DNA of 9,148 nucleotides from positions 1-9,148 of the forward strand of contig CAMUGK010000035.1 of NCBI GenBank assembly GCA_947088415.1, in the 5' to 3' direction. The DNA is from an uncultured Bacillota bacterium (GTDB taxonomy: Bacteria; Bacillota; Clostridia; Christensenellales; UBA1242). The notes under the pieces were generated by a model. That model was not told where the DNA came from and did not search any database. It saw nothing but the letters and a program-made list of their open reading frames with translations. Below, one piece after another: positions 1 through 6,475 of the stretch. A program made the position numbers and the translations under genes. Every line of letters begins with the position of its first letter. Position 1 is the stretch's first letter.

Positions 1-254
1 ATTAAAAGAATAAGCAAACACCAAAAATAATCTCCCCGTAAAAAGAAACCACAAGAAATAATACTTGCTAAAATAAATATCCAACCGCCCATTGTTGGCG
101 TTCCGCTTTTGCCAGCATGCTTGTCCACATAGTGAAGAATTGTCTGAGAAAATTTAAGTTTATGACAAATCTTCAAAACAGGAAAGCCTAAAACAATTCC
201 AACAACCAAAGCAATCAAAAATGCGAGTAAATATTTAATCAAAATGTTCATCAT
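1..254 (-). CDS. mraY: MraY, phospho-N-acetylmuramoyl-pentapeptide transferase, 5' part only
   Basis: MraY is the integral membrane enzyme that transfers phospho-MurNAc-pentapeptide from UDP to undecaprenyl phosphate, making lipid I. Only about 84 N-terminal codons lie in the window; the gene continues past the left edge. After a first hydrophobic helix (about residues 4-28) comes the family hallmark: SQTI, then HxxKxGTPTMGG (seen as HAGKSGTPTMGG), followed by the start of a second helix. The catalytic aspartates lie further on and are not visible. Two in-frame ATG codons sit side by side at 254-252 and 251-249, preceded directly by an in-frame TGA. The GGGGTGA ribosome binding site is better spaced for the second, so the true start may be 251. 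The start overlaps the end of murE by about 20 bp, which implies translational coupling. Identification is firm from the motif and the operon context. Confidence 0.95.
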   Translation of the reverse strand, partial: MMNILIKYLLAFLIALVVGIVLGFPVLKICHKLKFSQTILHYVDKHAGKSGTPTMGGWIFILASIISCGFFLRGDYFWCLLILL

Positions 255-1710
255 TCACCCCACATATACTTTTACGCAACTTTTGATGTTTATATACTTC
301 TTCATAGTCACTGAAAGGGATTTTTTGCCCATTTATCTCTTGAGTTCTTTCTGCACCTTTGCCAGCAATAACTAAAGTGTCGCCAGAAGAACATTTACTT
401 AATGCTGTTTGAATGGCGCAAGACCTGTTAGCACAAATTTCATAACTTCCACTAACACCTTTTTGGATTTCTTTAATTATCTCATTTGGTTCTTCAAAAC
501 GTGGATTGTCACTTGTAAGAATAACGTGGTCTGCTAGTTTAGATGCAATCTTGCCCATAATTGGTCGTTTACTTTTATCTCTATTCCCACCACAACCAAA
601 TAAAGCATAAAGTTTGCCACTTGTAAGAGATTTTGCAGTTTTTAAAATATTTTCAAGTCCGTCTGGTGTATGTGCGTAGTCAATAATCACATTAACACCT
701 TCAACATCAATAACATTCATTCGTCCTTCAATTGGGTCGATTTCACTTAATGCTTTGACAACATCGTTCAATTTAAAACCTTGCAAACAAGCAGTCGTAA
801 TTGTGGCAAGTGTATTTTCAATATTAAACTTGCCTAAAAACTTAGTGTTAACTTCGGCAATATCATCAACACAATTGCAATAAAACTTGCTTCCTTTAGA
901 GCTTTGTTTAATTGAAGTTGCAAAACAATCGCTTGGATTATTAATGCCATAACTTACTATAGGCAGGTTTAAATTTGGTGTAAACATAAGTTTTTTTGCA
1001 TAATCATCATCACTGCAAATCAATCCAGTTTTACAATATTTAGCATCAAAAAAAGAAAATTTTGCTTTTGCATAAGCATCCATAGTTTTAAAAAAGTCAA
1101 GATGATCTTGAGTTATGTTTGTCAAAACTCCAACTGAAAATTTAATTCCATCAAGTTTGTCAAGCGCAAGTGCATGTGCCGAAACTTCCATAACAACAGT
1201 GTCAACACCGCAAACAACCATATCTTTAAAAATTCTATGCAAAACATCAGGGTCAGGAGTTGTAAAGCCTGTTTCATAACGTTTTCCTGCATAAGACGCT
1301 CCAAGAGTGCCAATTACGCCTACATTACGACCAAGTTTAGCTAACACTCCACCAAGCATATTTGCAATACTGGTCTTTCCGTTTGTGCCAGTAATTCCAA
1401 TAATATTGAGTTTATCACAAGCCCTGTTATTAATATTTTTGGAAAGTAAAGCAAAAGCTGACCTAGAATTTTCAACTACAATTCCATTATCTAAGCCTAA
1501 ATCTTCTTCACTAACAACAAAAGATGCACCATTATTTATCGCTTCGGCAACATAGTCAATTCCATTAAACTTTCCGCCTTTAAGACAAACAAAAACATCG
1601 CCATCTTCAACACCCTTTGAATTGGCTACAATTCGACTAATAGATTTATCTTGAATTTTTGAAAGTTTTTCTTCATTCAAAATTCCAGAAAAAAGTTCTT
1701 TTGCTTTCAT
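235..1710 (-). CDS. murE: MurE, UDP-MurNAc-dipeptide:meso-diaminopimelate ligase
   Basis: Cytosolic ATP-dependent Mur ligase that adds the third stem-peptide residue to UDP-MurNAc-L-Ala-D-Glu. The 491-residue length is normal for the family. Visible motifs: an N-terminal UDP-binding domain with the DGDVFVCLKG stretch (36-45), the ATP-binding P-loop GTNGKTS (108-114), TTPDPD (150-155), MEVSAHAL (174-181), NITQDHLDFF (198-207), the lysine expected to be carbamylated (K217, in AKFSFF), DYAHTPDGL (344-352), GCGGNRDKSKRP (372-383) and GKGAE (450-454). DNPR at 401-404 is the known signature for meso-diaminopimelate; lysine-adding MurE enzymes differ there. The ATG at 1710 follows AAAGGAGAA at good spacing, 32 bp after ddl. 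The 3' end overlaps mraY. All key residues appear intact. Confidence is high for the family and good for the substrate. Confidence 0.97.
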   Translation of the reverse strand: MKAKELFSGILNEEKLSKIQDKSISRIVANSKGVEDGDVFVCLKGGKFNGIDYVAEAINNGASFVVSEEDLGLDNGIVVENSRSAFALLSKNINNRACDKLNIIGITGTNGKTSIANMLGGVLAKLGRNVGVIGTLGASYAGKRYETGFTTPDPDVLHRIFKDMVVCGVDTVVMEVSAHALALDKLDGIKFSVGVLTNITQDHLDFFKTMDAYAKAKFSFFDAKYCKTGLICSDDDYAKKLMFTPNLNLPIVSYGINNPSDCFATSIKQSSKGSKFYCNCVDDIAEVNTKFLGKFNIENTLATITTACLQGFKLNDVVKALSEIDPIEGRMNVIDVEGVNVIIDYAHTPDGLENILKTAKSLTSGKLYALFGCGGNRDKSKRPIMGKIASKLADHVILTSDNPRFEEPNEIIKEIQKGVSGSYEICANRSCAIQTALSKCSSGDTLVIAGKGAERTQEINGQKIPFSDYEEVYKHQKLRKSICGVNDEHFD

Positions 1711-1742
1711 AGTTCTCCTTTAATAAAATGCATATTTATGCG

Positions 1743-2861
1743 TTATTTTGTAAGTTTATTCATTTTGCTTAAAGTTATAAAATGGTTGATTGCGTCACTT
1801 TTGAAAGAATAAATAATATTGTTTTGCATTGGTTTTTCAAGCATTTCTTCAATCAAATTTGATAAAAGGTCTGAAAATTTAACGCCGTCAAACAAATTGA
1901 ATGCCAGTGAGCCAGGGATTGTGTTAACTTCGCAAACAAAAAGTGAATTTTCTTTTTGATTAAATAAAAAGTCAACTCGGACAAGTCCACTGCACTCTAA
2001 ACATTTATATGCTTGAATAGTCAATTTTTTGATTTGTTCTTGCAATTCTTTACTTACTTTTTTTGTCGGAACTTTTTGAGAAAGATATTTATCTTCAAAA
2101 GAATAAATTTCTTTTTTGTTTATTTCATCAACTCGCGACAAAAACAACTTGCCATTAAGTTGCATACATGCGCATGCATACTCTTTGCAAGAAGAAAGAT
2201 ATTTTTCGACTAAAATTTTATCGTCATATTCTCCAGCAATTTCAAGGGAATTATATAATTCTTCTCTATTTGAACATATGTGCACACCTACACTACTGCC
2301 AAGTCTTGATGGCTTGACGATTGCTGGATAACCTAACTCACTTTCTATTTTTTCGACATAAAACTTTTTATTTTCTAAAAATTCGCTATAACAAAAATCG
2401 ACAAAATCTATATTTTTAATATCTTTATGCGTTAGCAAAAGTTTAGTTAAAATTTTGTCCATACAAACACTGCTAGATTTATAATCTGGGCTTGTAAATG
2501 GAATTTTACAAAGTGACAAAAGTCCTTGAAGTGCACCGCCTTCGCCGTCGCCACCATGGCAACAAAGAATTGCACCATGAATAAAAGTTGATTTTTTAAA
2601 CTTGCCATTTTTAACTTCTGTCAAAGTGCTGTTTGCAACAACAAATGTGCAAGCACGTTTATTTTTTGCATTTTTAGAAAAATTTAGAAAAGTTTGTGGA
2701 TTATCCAAATTGTCGGCACGCCAAAAGACATTATCTCTATCAATATAGACAGGAATAAAATTATAACCTTGTGGCAGGTTAGACAAAACCTGCATAGCAG
2801 TGATGATTGAAATATCATGCTCAACACTTTTCCCACCAAAAACAACTGCAATATTTTTCAT
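1743..2861 (-). CDS. ddl: D-alanine--D-alanine ligase
   Basis: ATP-grasp enzyme that joins two D-alanines into the dipeptide used by MurF. Visible motifs: FGGKSVEHDIS (8-18), with E14 expected to bind the first D-Ala; HGGDGEGGALQG (102-113); PAIVKPSRLGSSVGV (179-193) of the ATP-grasp fold; RVDFLF (295-300) and EVNTIPG (311-317), which supply the Mg ligands D297, E311 and N313. The omega-loop reads SFEDKY (254-259). Its lysine-tyrosine pair matches D-Ala-D-Ala ligases rather than D-lactate ligases of the VanA type, which have histidine there, so I see no sign of a vancomycin-resistance ligase. The 372-residue length is within the family range, and the last 25 or so residues form a short, unremarkable extension. 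The ATG follows AAGGAG with a 7-nt spacer, 20 bp after murF. It lies between murF and murE in one operon. Confidence 0.95.
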   Translation of the reverse strand: MKNIAVVFGGKSVEHDISIITAMQVLSNLPQGYNFIPVYIDRDNVFWRADNLDNPQTFLNFSKNAKNKRACTFVVANSTLTEVKNGKFKKSTFIHGAILCCHGGDGEGGALQGLLSLCKIPFTSPDYKSSSVCMDKILTKLLLTHKDIKNIDFVDFCYSEFLENKKFYVEKIESELGYPAIVKPSRLGSSVGVHICSNREELYNSLEIAGEYDDKILVEKYLSSCKEYACACMQLNGKLFLSRVDEINKKEIYSFEDKYLSQKVPTKKVSKELQEQIKKLTIQAYKCLECSGLVRVDFLFNQKENSLFVCEVNTIPGSLAFNLFDGVKFSDLLSNLIEEMLEKPMQNNIIYSFKSDAINHFITLSKMNKLTK

Positions 2862-2881
2862 TTTTAACTCCTTAAATTAAT

Positions 2882-4297
2882 TTATTTATAATTATCAGGC
2901 AGGTCATTTTCAAACAAAATAACCGCTTTTTCACATGTAAGTGTTGCTAAAATTTTCTTTTGTTGTTCTCTAGTTGAAGCAAAAAATATTTTACTTCTAT
3001 CAAAATTGTGAGAAATTAAACCTGAAAGCAGAAAATTTTTATTTATCTCGTTCATAATAATCACATAATCGGCAACATCGGCAATGCTAGCGCCAAGAGT
3101 GAAATTTTCTTTACCTGCTTCCACCCCAAGTTCAACAAACCCTGGAGTTACAACAATTTTTCGTCCTTTAAAGGTCGACATAACACTAAGTGCTTCCTTT
3201 GCACCAGTCAAATTAGAATTGTATGCATCATCAAGCACACATACATCTTTGTTTTTAATAAGCTCTAATCGATGTTGAGTTGGAGTTAGATTTTTTATTG
3301 CATCAATTATATCAATTTTAGAAATTCCTAAAAAATACGCAACTGCACTTGCCAAAACAATGTTGTCAACATTACATCGACCTAAAAGTTTGGTTTTAAC
3401 ATTTAATGCATCACCGTCAAGGTTTAGAATAAACTTGCTTCCATTTTCATCAAAAGTTACATCACTTGCATAAGCATAAGTTTTATATCTATTGCAAGCA
3501 AACTTATTTTTCTTACAAGCATGATAAATTCTATTTGACGACGGACTATCACAATTTACAAACACACTGGCATCAGCCCAAGAATTTTCTATAATTTCAC
3601 TCTTAGTTTCTTCAATAACTTCTAAACTTCCAAACGTTTGAACATGTTGAAGCCCAACAGTTGTTATAATTGCAATTTCTGGTTTGGCAATATCACATAA
3701 TTTTTTAATATCGCCTTTATGTCTTGCACCCATTTCGGCAATTAGAAAATCTTCATCATCTAAATGCTCTAAAATAGTTTTAGTAAGTCCCATTTCGGTG
3801 TTATAATTGAGTGGTGTTGCACAAACTTTAAAAGATTTTTCAAGCAAAGCTTTTAATATGTTTTTTGTGCTGGTTTTGCCAAATGAGCCTGTAATTCCAA
3901 TAATTTTGCAGTTTTTTTGAGATAACTTTTTCTTTGCTTTTTTTATGTAATAAAGTTTAATCAAATTTTCAATTGGCAACATGAAAATATGTGCAAGCAT
4001 TAATAAAAGTGGCGAAAAAAGATAAACCATAAGCGTCCATAAAAAACCTAGACCAAGCGAAGAATAAATAAATATGCAGAATAGAAGGATTGTGCAAATG
4101 ACCACATGCAAACATATTGCTCTAACCATACGTTTGGTAAAAACAAGTTTGTTTTTATCGCCTATAGCCAAGCCTTTTGTGAAAATTATATCAAAAAAAC
4201 TTGAAATTCGATAGCCACCAAGTTGATAGGTTTTATAAAAATAAAAACTAAAAACAGGCATAATTATTGAAAATAAGACCGCAAAAAAATAATTCAT
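2882..4297 (-). CDS. murF: MurF, UDP-MurNAc-tripeptide:D-Ala-D-Ala ligase with an N-terminal membrane segment
   Basis: Mur ligase that adds D-Ala-D-Ala to UDP-MurNAc-tripeptide, the last cytoplasmic precursor step. Central and C-terminal domains are typical: P-loop GSFGKTS (137-143), NYNTEMGLTKTIL (164-176), EMGARHKGDI (188-197), H218 in GLQHVQTFG, K232 in the position expected for the carbamylated lysine, HRLELI (342-347), LDDAYNSN (355-362) and PGFVELG (385-391). The usual soluble N-terminal UDP-binding domain is not visible. Residues 1-128 instead hold three hydrophobic helices (about 1-22, 58-79 and 84-107), ending in the basic run KKAKKKL before the P-loop domain. This should tether the ligase to the inner face of the membrane. 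From general knowledge, membrane-tethered MurF variants occur in some other bacteria. The ATG overlaps the hydrolase stop as TAATG, with GGAGGGG just upstream, so the two are probably translationally coupled. Confidence 0.93.
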   Translation of the reverse strand: MNYFFAVLFSIIMPVFSFYFYKTYQLGGYRISSFFDIIFTKGLAIGDKNKLVFTKRMVRAICLHVVICTILLFCIFIYSSLGLGFLWTLMVYLFSPLLLMLAHIFMLPIENLIKLYYIKKAKKKLSQKNCKIIGITGSFGKTSTKNILKALLEKSFKVCATPLNYNTEMGLTKTILEHLDDEDFLIAEMGARHKGDIKKLCDIAKPEIAIITTVGLQHVQTFGSLEVIEETKSEIIENSWADASVFVNCDSPSSNRIYHACKKNKFACNRYKTYAYASDVTFDENGSKFILNLDGDALNVKTKLLGRCNVDNIVLASAVAYFLGISKIDIIDAIKNLTPTQHRLELIKNKDVCVLDDAYNSNLTGAKEALSVMSTFKGRKIVVTPGFVELGVEAGKENFTLGASIADVADYVIIMNEINKNFLLSGLISHNFDRSKIFFASTREQQKKILATLTCEKAVILFENDLPDNYK

Positions 4298-5031
4298 TAC
4301 CCCTCCAAAAATTCGTCAATATATCTGTAAGTTGTCATTAGATTATCTAAAAAGCAAAAATGTCCCCCACCTTTAATTATTATAAGTTTGCTGTTTGAAA
4401 TTTTTTTATTTAATTTTTTTGCCATATAAATTGGCGTTTCCTTGTCTTGTTCGCCAAATAAAATCAGAGTTTTTTGTTTTATGAGTGGCAGATAGTCATC
4501 TAAAGACAAATTGACAACTTCGACAAAAACTTTTTTCATATTTACTGAAAGTTGTTTATAATCGTTTGAGCCAGAATTTTGAAATATAAAACCAAACCTT
4601 TTTGCAAGTTTATAAAATTTGACTTTAAAATGATATTTTAAACCACGTCTTGGTTTTAGCCCTGCACTGTCAATTAAAATAAGTTTATTTACAAAAGAGC
4701 TTTGTAAAGCAGATAAAATAATTGCAATTCTTCCGCCAAACGAATGCCCTAAAATATCTACTTTTGAAATTCCTAATTGTTGACAAAGTGAAAATGTCAT
4801 GTTTGCATAAGTAAACGCATTCCAATCGACAGGCTCAACTTTGCTTTCCCCAAAAGGTGGAAAATCAAGTAAAATTAACTTCCGATTATCTAAAAGCTCA
4901 ACTAAACTTTCAAAAATAGAGCTGTCCGCACCCCAGCCATGCAATAAAAGCAATGGCGGCAGGTCAGCTCTTTGCTTTTCACTTTCAATAACTTTATAAA
5001 AGATTTTAACACCGTTATAATTGAAGACCAT
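4297..5031 (-). CDS. alpha/beta hydrolase, first gene of the mur operon, substrate unknown
   Basis: Soluble alpha/beta-hydrolase-fold protein of 244 residues with an apparently complete catalytic triad. The oxyanion-hole motif is LLLLHGWGADSSIF (27-40), the nucleophile elbow GHSFGG puts the serine at 97, the acid is probably D196 in LFGEQDKETP, and the histidine is H224 in GGGHFCF. There is no signal peptide or membrane helix, so it should act in the cytosol. The HGWG motif resembles BioH- and MenH-like esterases, but no reaction can be assigned. It leads the operon and its stop overlaps the murF start (TAATG). The ATG at 5031 has no Shine-Dalgarno sequence at normal distance: the nearest, AAAGGCGG, ends about 19 nt upstream. 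Initiation may therefore be weak, or may occur at a non-ATG codon such as ATA at 5043. A role in wall-precursor metabolism is only inferred from position. Confidence 0.88.
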   Translation of the reverse strand: MVFNYNGVKIFYKVIESEKQRADLPPLLLLHGWGADSSIFESLVELLDNRKLILLDFPPFGESKVEPVDWNAFTYANMTFSLCQQLGISKVDILGHSFGGRIAIILSALQSSFVNKLILIDSAGLKPRRGLKYHFKVKFYKLAKRFGFIFQNSGSNDYKQLSVNMKKVFVEVVNLSLDDYLPLIKQKTLILFGEQDKETPIYMAKKLNKKISNSKLIIIKGGGHFCFLDNLMTTYRYIDEFLEG

Positions 5032-5070
5032 ACTAAAATTTATGATAATTCCGCCTTTAAAGGTGCAAAG

Positions 5071-5099
5071 ATAAAAAAAATGACAAAAAATTTTGTAAA
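5071..5099 (-). promoter_or_regulatory. weak candidate promoter of the hydrolase-mur operon
   Basis: On the minus strand, TTTACA (5099-5094) lies 17 bp from TTTTAT (5076-5071). This would start transcription near 5064 and give a leader of about 33 nt before the ATG at 5031. The -10 match is only four of six and the region is T-rich, so chance is a real possibility. TTGTCA at 5086-5081 is another -35 candidate but has no good -10. Confidence 0.25.
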
Positions 5100-5113
5100 T
5101 TTTTTAAAATTAT

Positions 5114-5142
5114 TTGGTAAAAAACTTAAAAAATAGTATTAT
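5114..5142 (+). promoter_or_regulatory. candidate housekeeping promoter of spoVG
   Basis: A -35-like TTGGTA (5114-5119) is separated by 17 bp from a -10-like TATTAT (5137-5142). The run continues into TATAAT (5142-5147), which could be the real -10 but lacks a -35 at normal spacing. Transcription would begin near 5149-5155, giving a leader of about 50 nt. It does not look like the sigma-H promoter known for spoVG in Bacillus subtilis. The call rests on motif matching in AT-rich DNA, so it is tentative. Confidence 0.45.
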
Positions 5143-5183
5143 ATAATTAGCTTAAAAATTATAAGCGAAAGAAAACTTAAAAA

Positions 5184-5202
5184 AGGAAGGTAAAAGGACT
5201 TG
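5184..5202 (+). promoter_or_regulatory. ribosome binding site that fixes the TTG start of spoVG
   Basis: AAGGAAGG (5183-5190) lies 9 nt before the TTG at 5200. A second purine run, AAAAGGA (5192-5198), is too close to that codon to serve it. No in-frame ATG is available nearby, and the protein aligns with SpoVG from its first residue (ITDVR at 3-7) when TTG is used. Confidence 0.7.
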
Positions 5203-5466
5203 AAAATCACAGATGTTAGAGTTAGATTGGTTTCTAAAGACGATGCTAAACTTAAAGCAGTTGCTTCAATCACTTTTGATGAATGCTTTGTAGTTCACGA
5301 CATCAAAATCATTATGGGAAGAGAAGGCTTGTTTATTCAAATGCCATCAAGAAAAACTCCTGAAGGTGAATATAAAGACATTGTTCATCCTATCAATACT
5401 GAAACCCGCGAACTTATCAGAACAGCGATTATGGAAGAATACAACAAAGTTTCTGCCGCTGAATAA
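5200..5466 (+). CDS. spoVG: SpoVG family nucleic-acid-binding regulator
   Basis: Small regulator of 88 residues, within the normal size for SpoVG. The family pattern is clear along its whole length: ITDVRVRLV at the N-terminus, ASITFDECFVVHDIKI (22-37), GLFIQMPSRKTPEGEYKDI (43-61) and HPINTETRELI (63-73). In Bacillus it affects septation and sporulation. In Staphylococcus, Listeria and Borrelia, SpoVG homologues bind DNA or RNA and affect virulence or cell-envelope genes. Its presence does not prove that this organism sporulates. Translation starts at TTG, aligned with residue 1 of other SpoVG proteins. It is transcribed alone, divergently from the mur operon and convergently with the large surface-protein gene, and is followed within 10 bp by a terminator. 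Confidence 0.96.
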   Translation: MKITDVRVRLVSKDDAKLKAVASITFDECFVVHDIKIIMGREGLFIQMPSRKTPEGEYKDIVHPINTETRELIRTAIMEEYNKVSAAE

Positions 5467-5470
5467 TGCA

Positions 5471-5499
5471 AAAAAACACCGAAAATTCGGTGTTTTTTT
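5471..5499. terminator. probable two-way intrinsic terminator between spoVG and the GLUG protein gene
   Basis: The inverted repeat ACACCGAA (5476-5483) / TTCGGTGT (5486-5493) is flanked by an A run on the left (5471-5476) and a T run on the right (5493-5499). The stem is near-palindromic, so a U tract follows the hairpin on either strand. It sits in the 37-bp gap between the stops of the two convergent genes, 4 bp after spoVG and 4 bp after the other gene, and can serve both. Confidence 0.9.
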
Positions 5500-5503
5500 A
5501 TTT

Positions 5504-6475
5504 CTATGCTTTATCGTCTGCGTCAATATATACAAGTTCTGGAATAGTGATTTCAATATTTGCAGAATAACCACTTTCTGAATAAGCAATCTTGTTTTCA
5601 ATGCTTGAATCTTTTGTAACTACCATTGTTTTATTAGCATAGGTCTTGATTACAGATTTAACTTTATCATCTGGATTGCCATTTATGATAGATTCTTTAA
5701 TCTTATCAAGTTCCTCATCATTTTTTATTTTTAAAAGTTCCTTTAATTCATCATCATTATAGGTATTCAAAAATCTTTCGCCAATCACATTGTCAATTGC
5801 TTTGTTTAAACAATCTTGAATTATCGATTGAATTCCATCTTTAATTTTTTTCTGAACTTCTTCTAATTTTTCTTGACTATCAATACCAAGAAGTATCCCA
5901 AGTTCATTGCCTTCATTCAATGCTTGAGAAAGTTCATTATTAATAAAGTCTTCGATAGAAAGATTTAATTTCAAAGTGTAAGCAACATCTTCTTCTTTTG
6001 GCAACTTTTTCAAAGATAAATAATGATTAATTGTATCATTAGTTGATTTCTTAATATAACCAAGTGCAACACTAACAGGATCAACAGGTTGAGGTTGTTG
6101 TTCTTCACCTTCTTTTGTTGCGTCTTGTTGTGGAGCGACTATAGGTTTTTTATAAGCCAAAGCGTTAATTTGAGAATTTAAATTATCAACAATATTTTCA
6201 AATAATTTCTTTTCAATATTTGCAAAATCAGTAGAAAAATCCCAAACATAACTATTAAAACCAGCACTTAAGAAATCTGCAAAAGCACCATTGCCCATTA
6301 AAACGCTTTCAGAGACAATTTTGAATGAGCCTTTACTATAGCCAGCATTTGTTTGAATATAGACTTCTTTAGCTGAAACTTGTGGTTTATTAACTTCTTG
6401 TTTGTTTTCATCTGATGGCTTTTCTTCTTGGTTGCCGTCAGAAGGTTTGCTTTCATCATTAGATTGATTTAATGG
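5504..6475 (-). other. acidic linker and unassigned C-terminal region of the surface protein (residues about 886-1208)
   Basis: Residues 886-920 are low-complexity (N, D, E, K, S, P). About 921-965 may be beta-structured, with VYIQTNAGYSKGSFKIV resembling a strand pair. About 966-997 and 1018-1165 look helical, with heptad-like spacing of L and I and many K/E, especially around 1084-1150. The last 40 residues look like strands (NIEITIPELVYID). I recognise no family. It could pack against the beta-helix or mediate attachment, but the sequence does not decide this. Confidence 0.5.

Larger units (their letters stand above)
5032..5199. promoter_or_regulatory. divergent intergenic region between the mur operon and spoVG
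   Basis: This 168-bp, very AT-rich gap should hold the promoters of both divergent transcripts. It contains no credible open reading frame. It includes a perfect 10-bp palindrome CCTTTAAAGG (5054-5063) in the presumed leader of the hydrolase gene, and a direct repeat AAAACTTAAAAAA at 5121-5133 and 5172-5184. A weak hairpin, GCTTA at 5150-5154 with TAAGC at 5162-5166, would lie at the 5' end of the spoVG transcript. No riboswitch or T-box pattern is apparent, and the region is too short for most of them. Confidence 0.6.

Noticed and set aside
1307..1555. Open frame of 82 codons on the plus strand inside murE
   Set aside because: It lies wholly antisense to a well-supported murE, has no ribosome binding site or recognisable protein features, and is explained as a shadow frame.
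1708..1733. Eight-codon mini frame before murE whose stop overlaps the murE start (ATGA)
   Set aside because: It has no ribosome binding site of its own, lies in a 32-bp gap, and is easily expected by chance.
1731..1742. GCATAAATATGC inverted repeat between ddl and murE
   Set aside because: The loop is only two bases and no U tract follows, so it is not a plausible terminator; the operon probably reads through.
2013..2331. Two plus-strand open frames inside ddl
   Set aside because: Both are antisense to conserved ddl motifs and overlap each other; composition is that expected of a reversed AT-rich gene.
1743..2861. Possible vancomycin-resistance D-Ala-D-Lac ligase
   Set aside because: The omega-loop keeps the lysine-tyrosine pair of D-Ala-D-Ala ligases, and no vanH, vanX or regulatory genes are nearby.
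5347..5601. Frames on both strands across the spoVG/GLUG gene junction
   Set aside because: They run through the terminator hairpin and the ends of two convincing genes, and have no separate translation signal.
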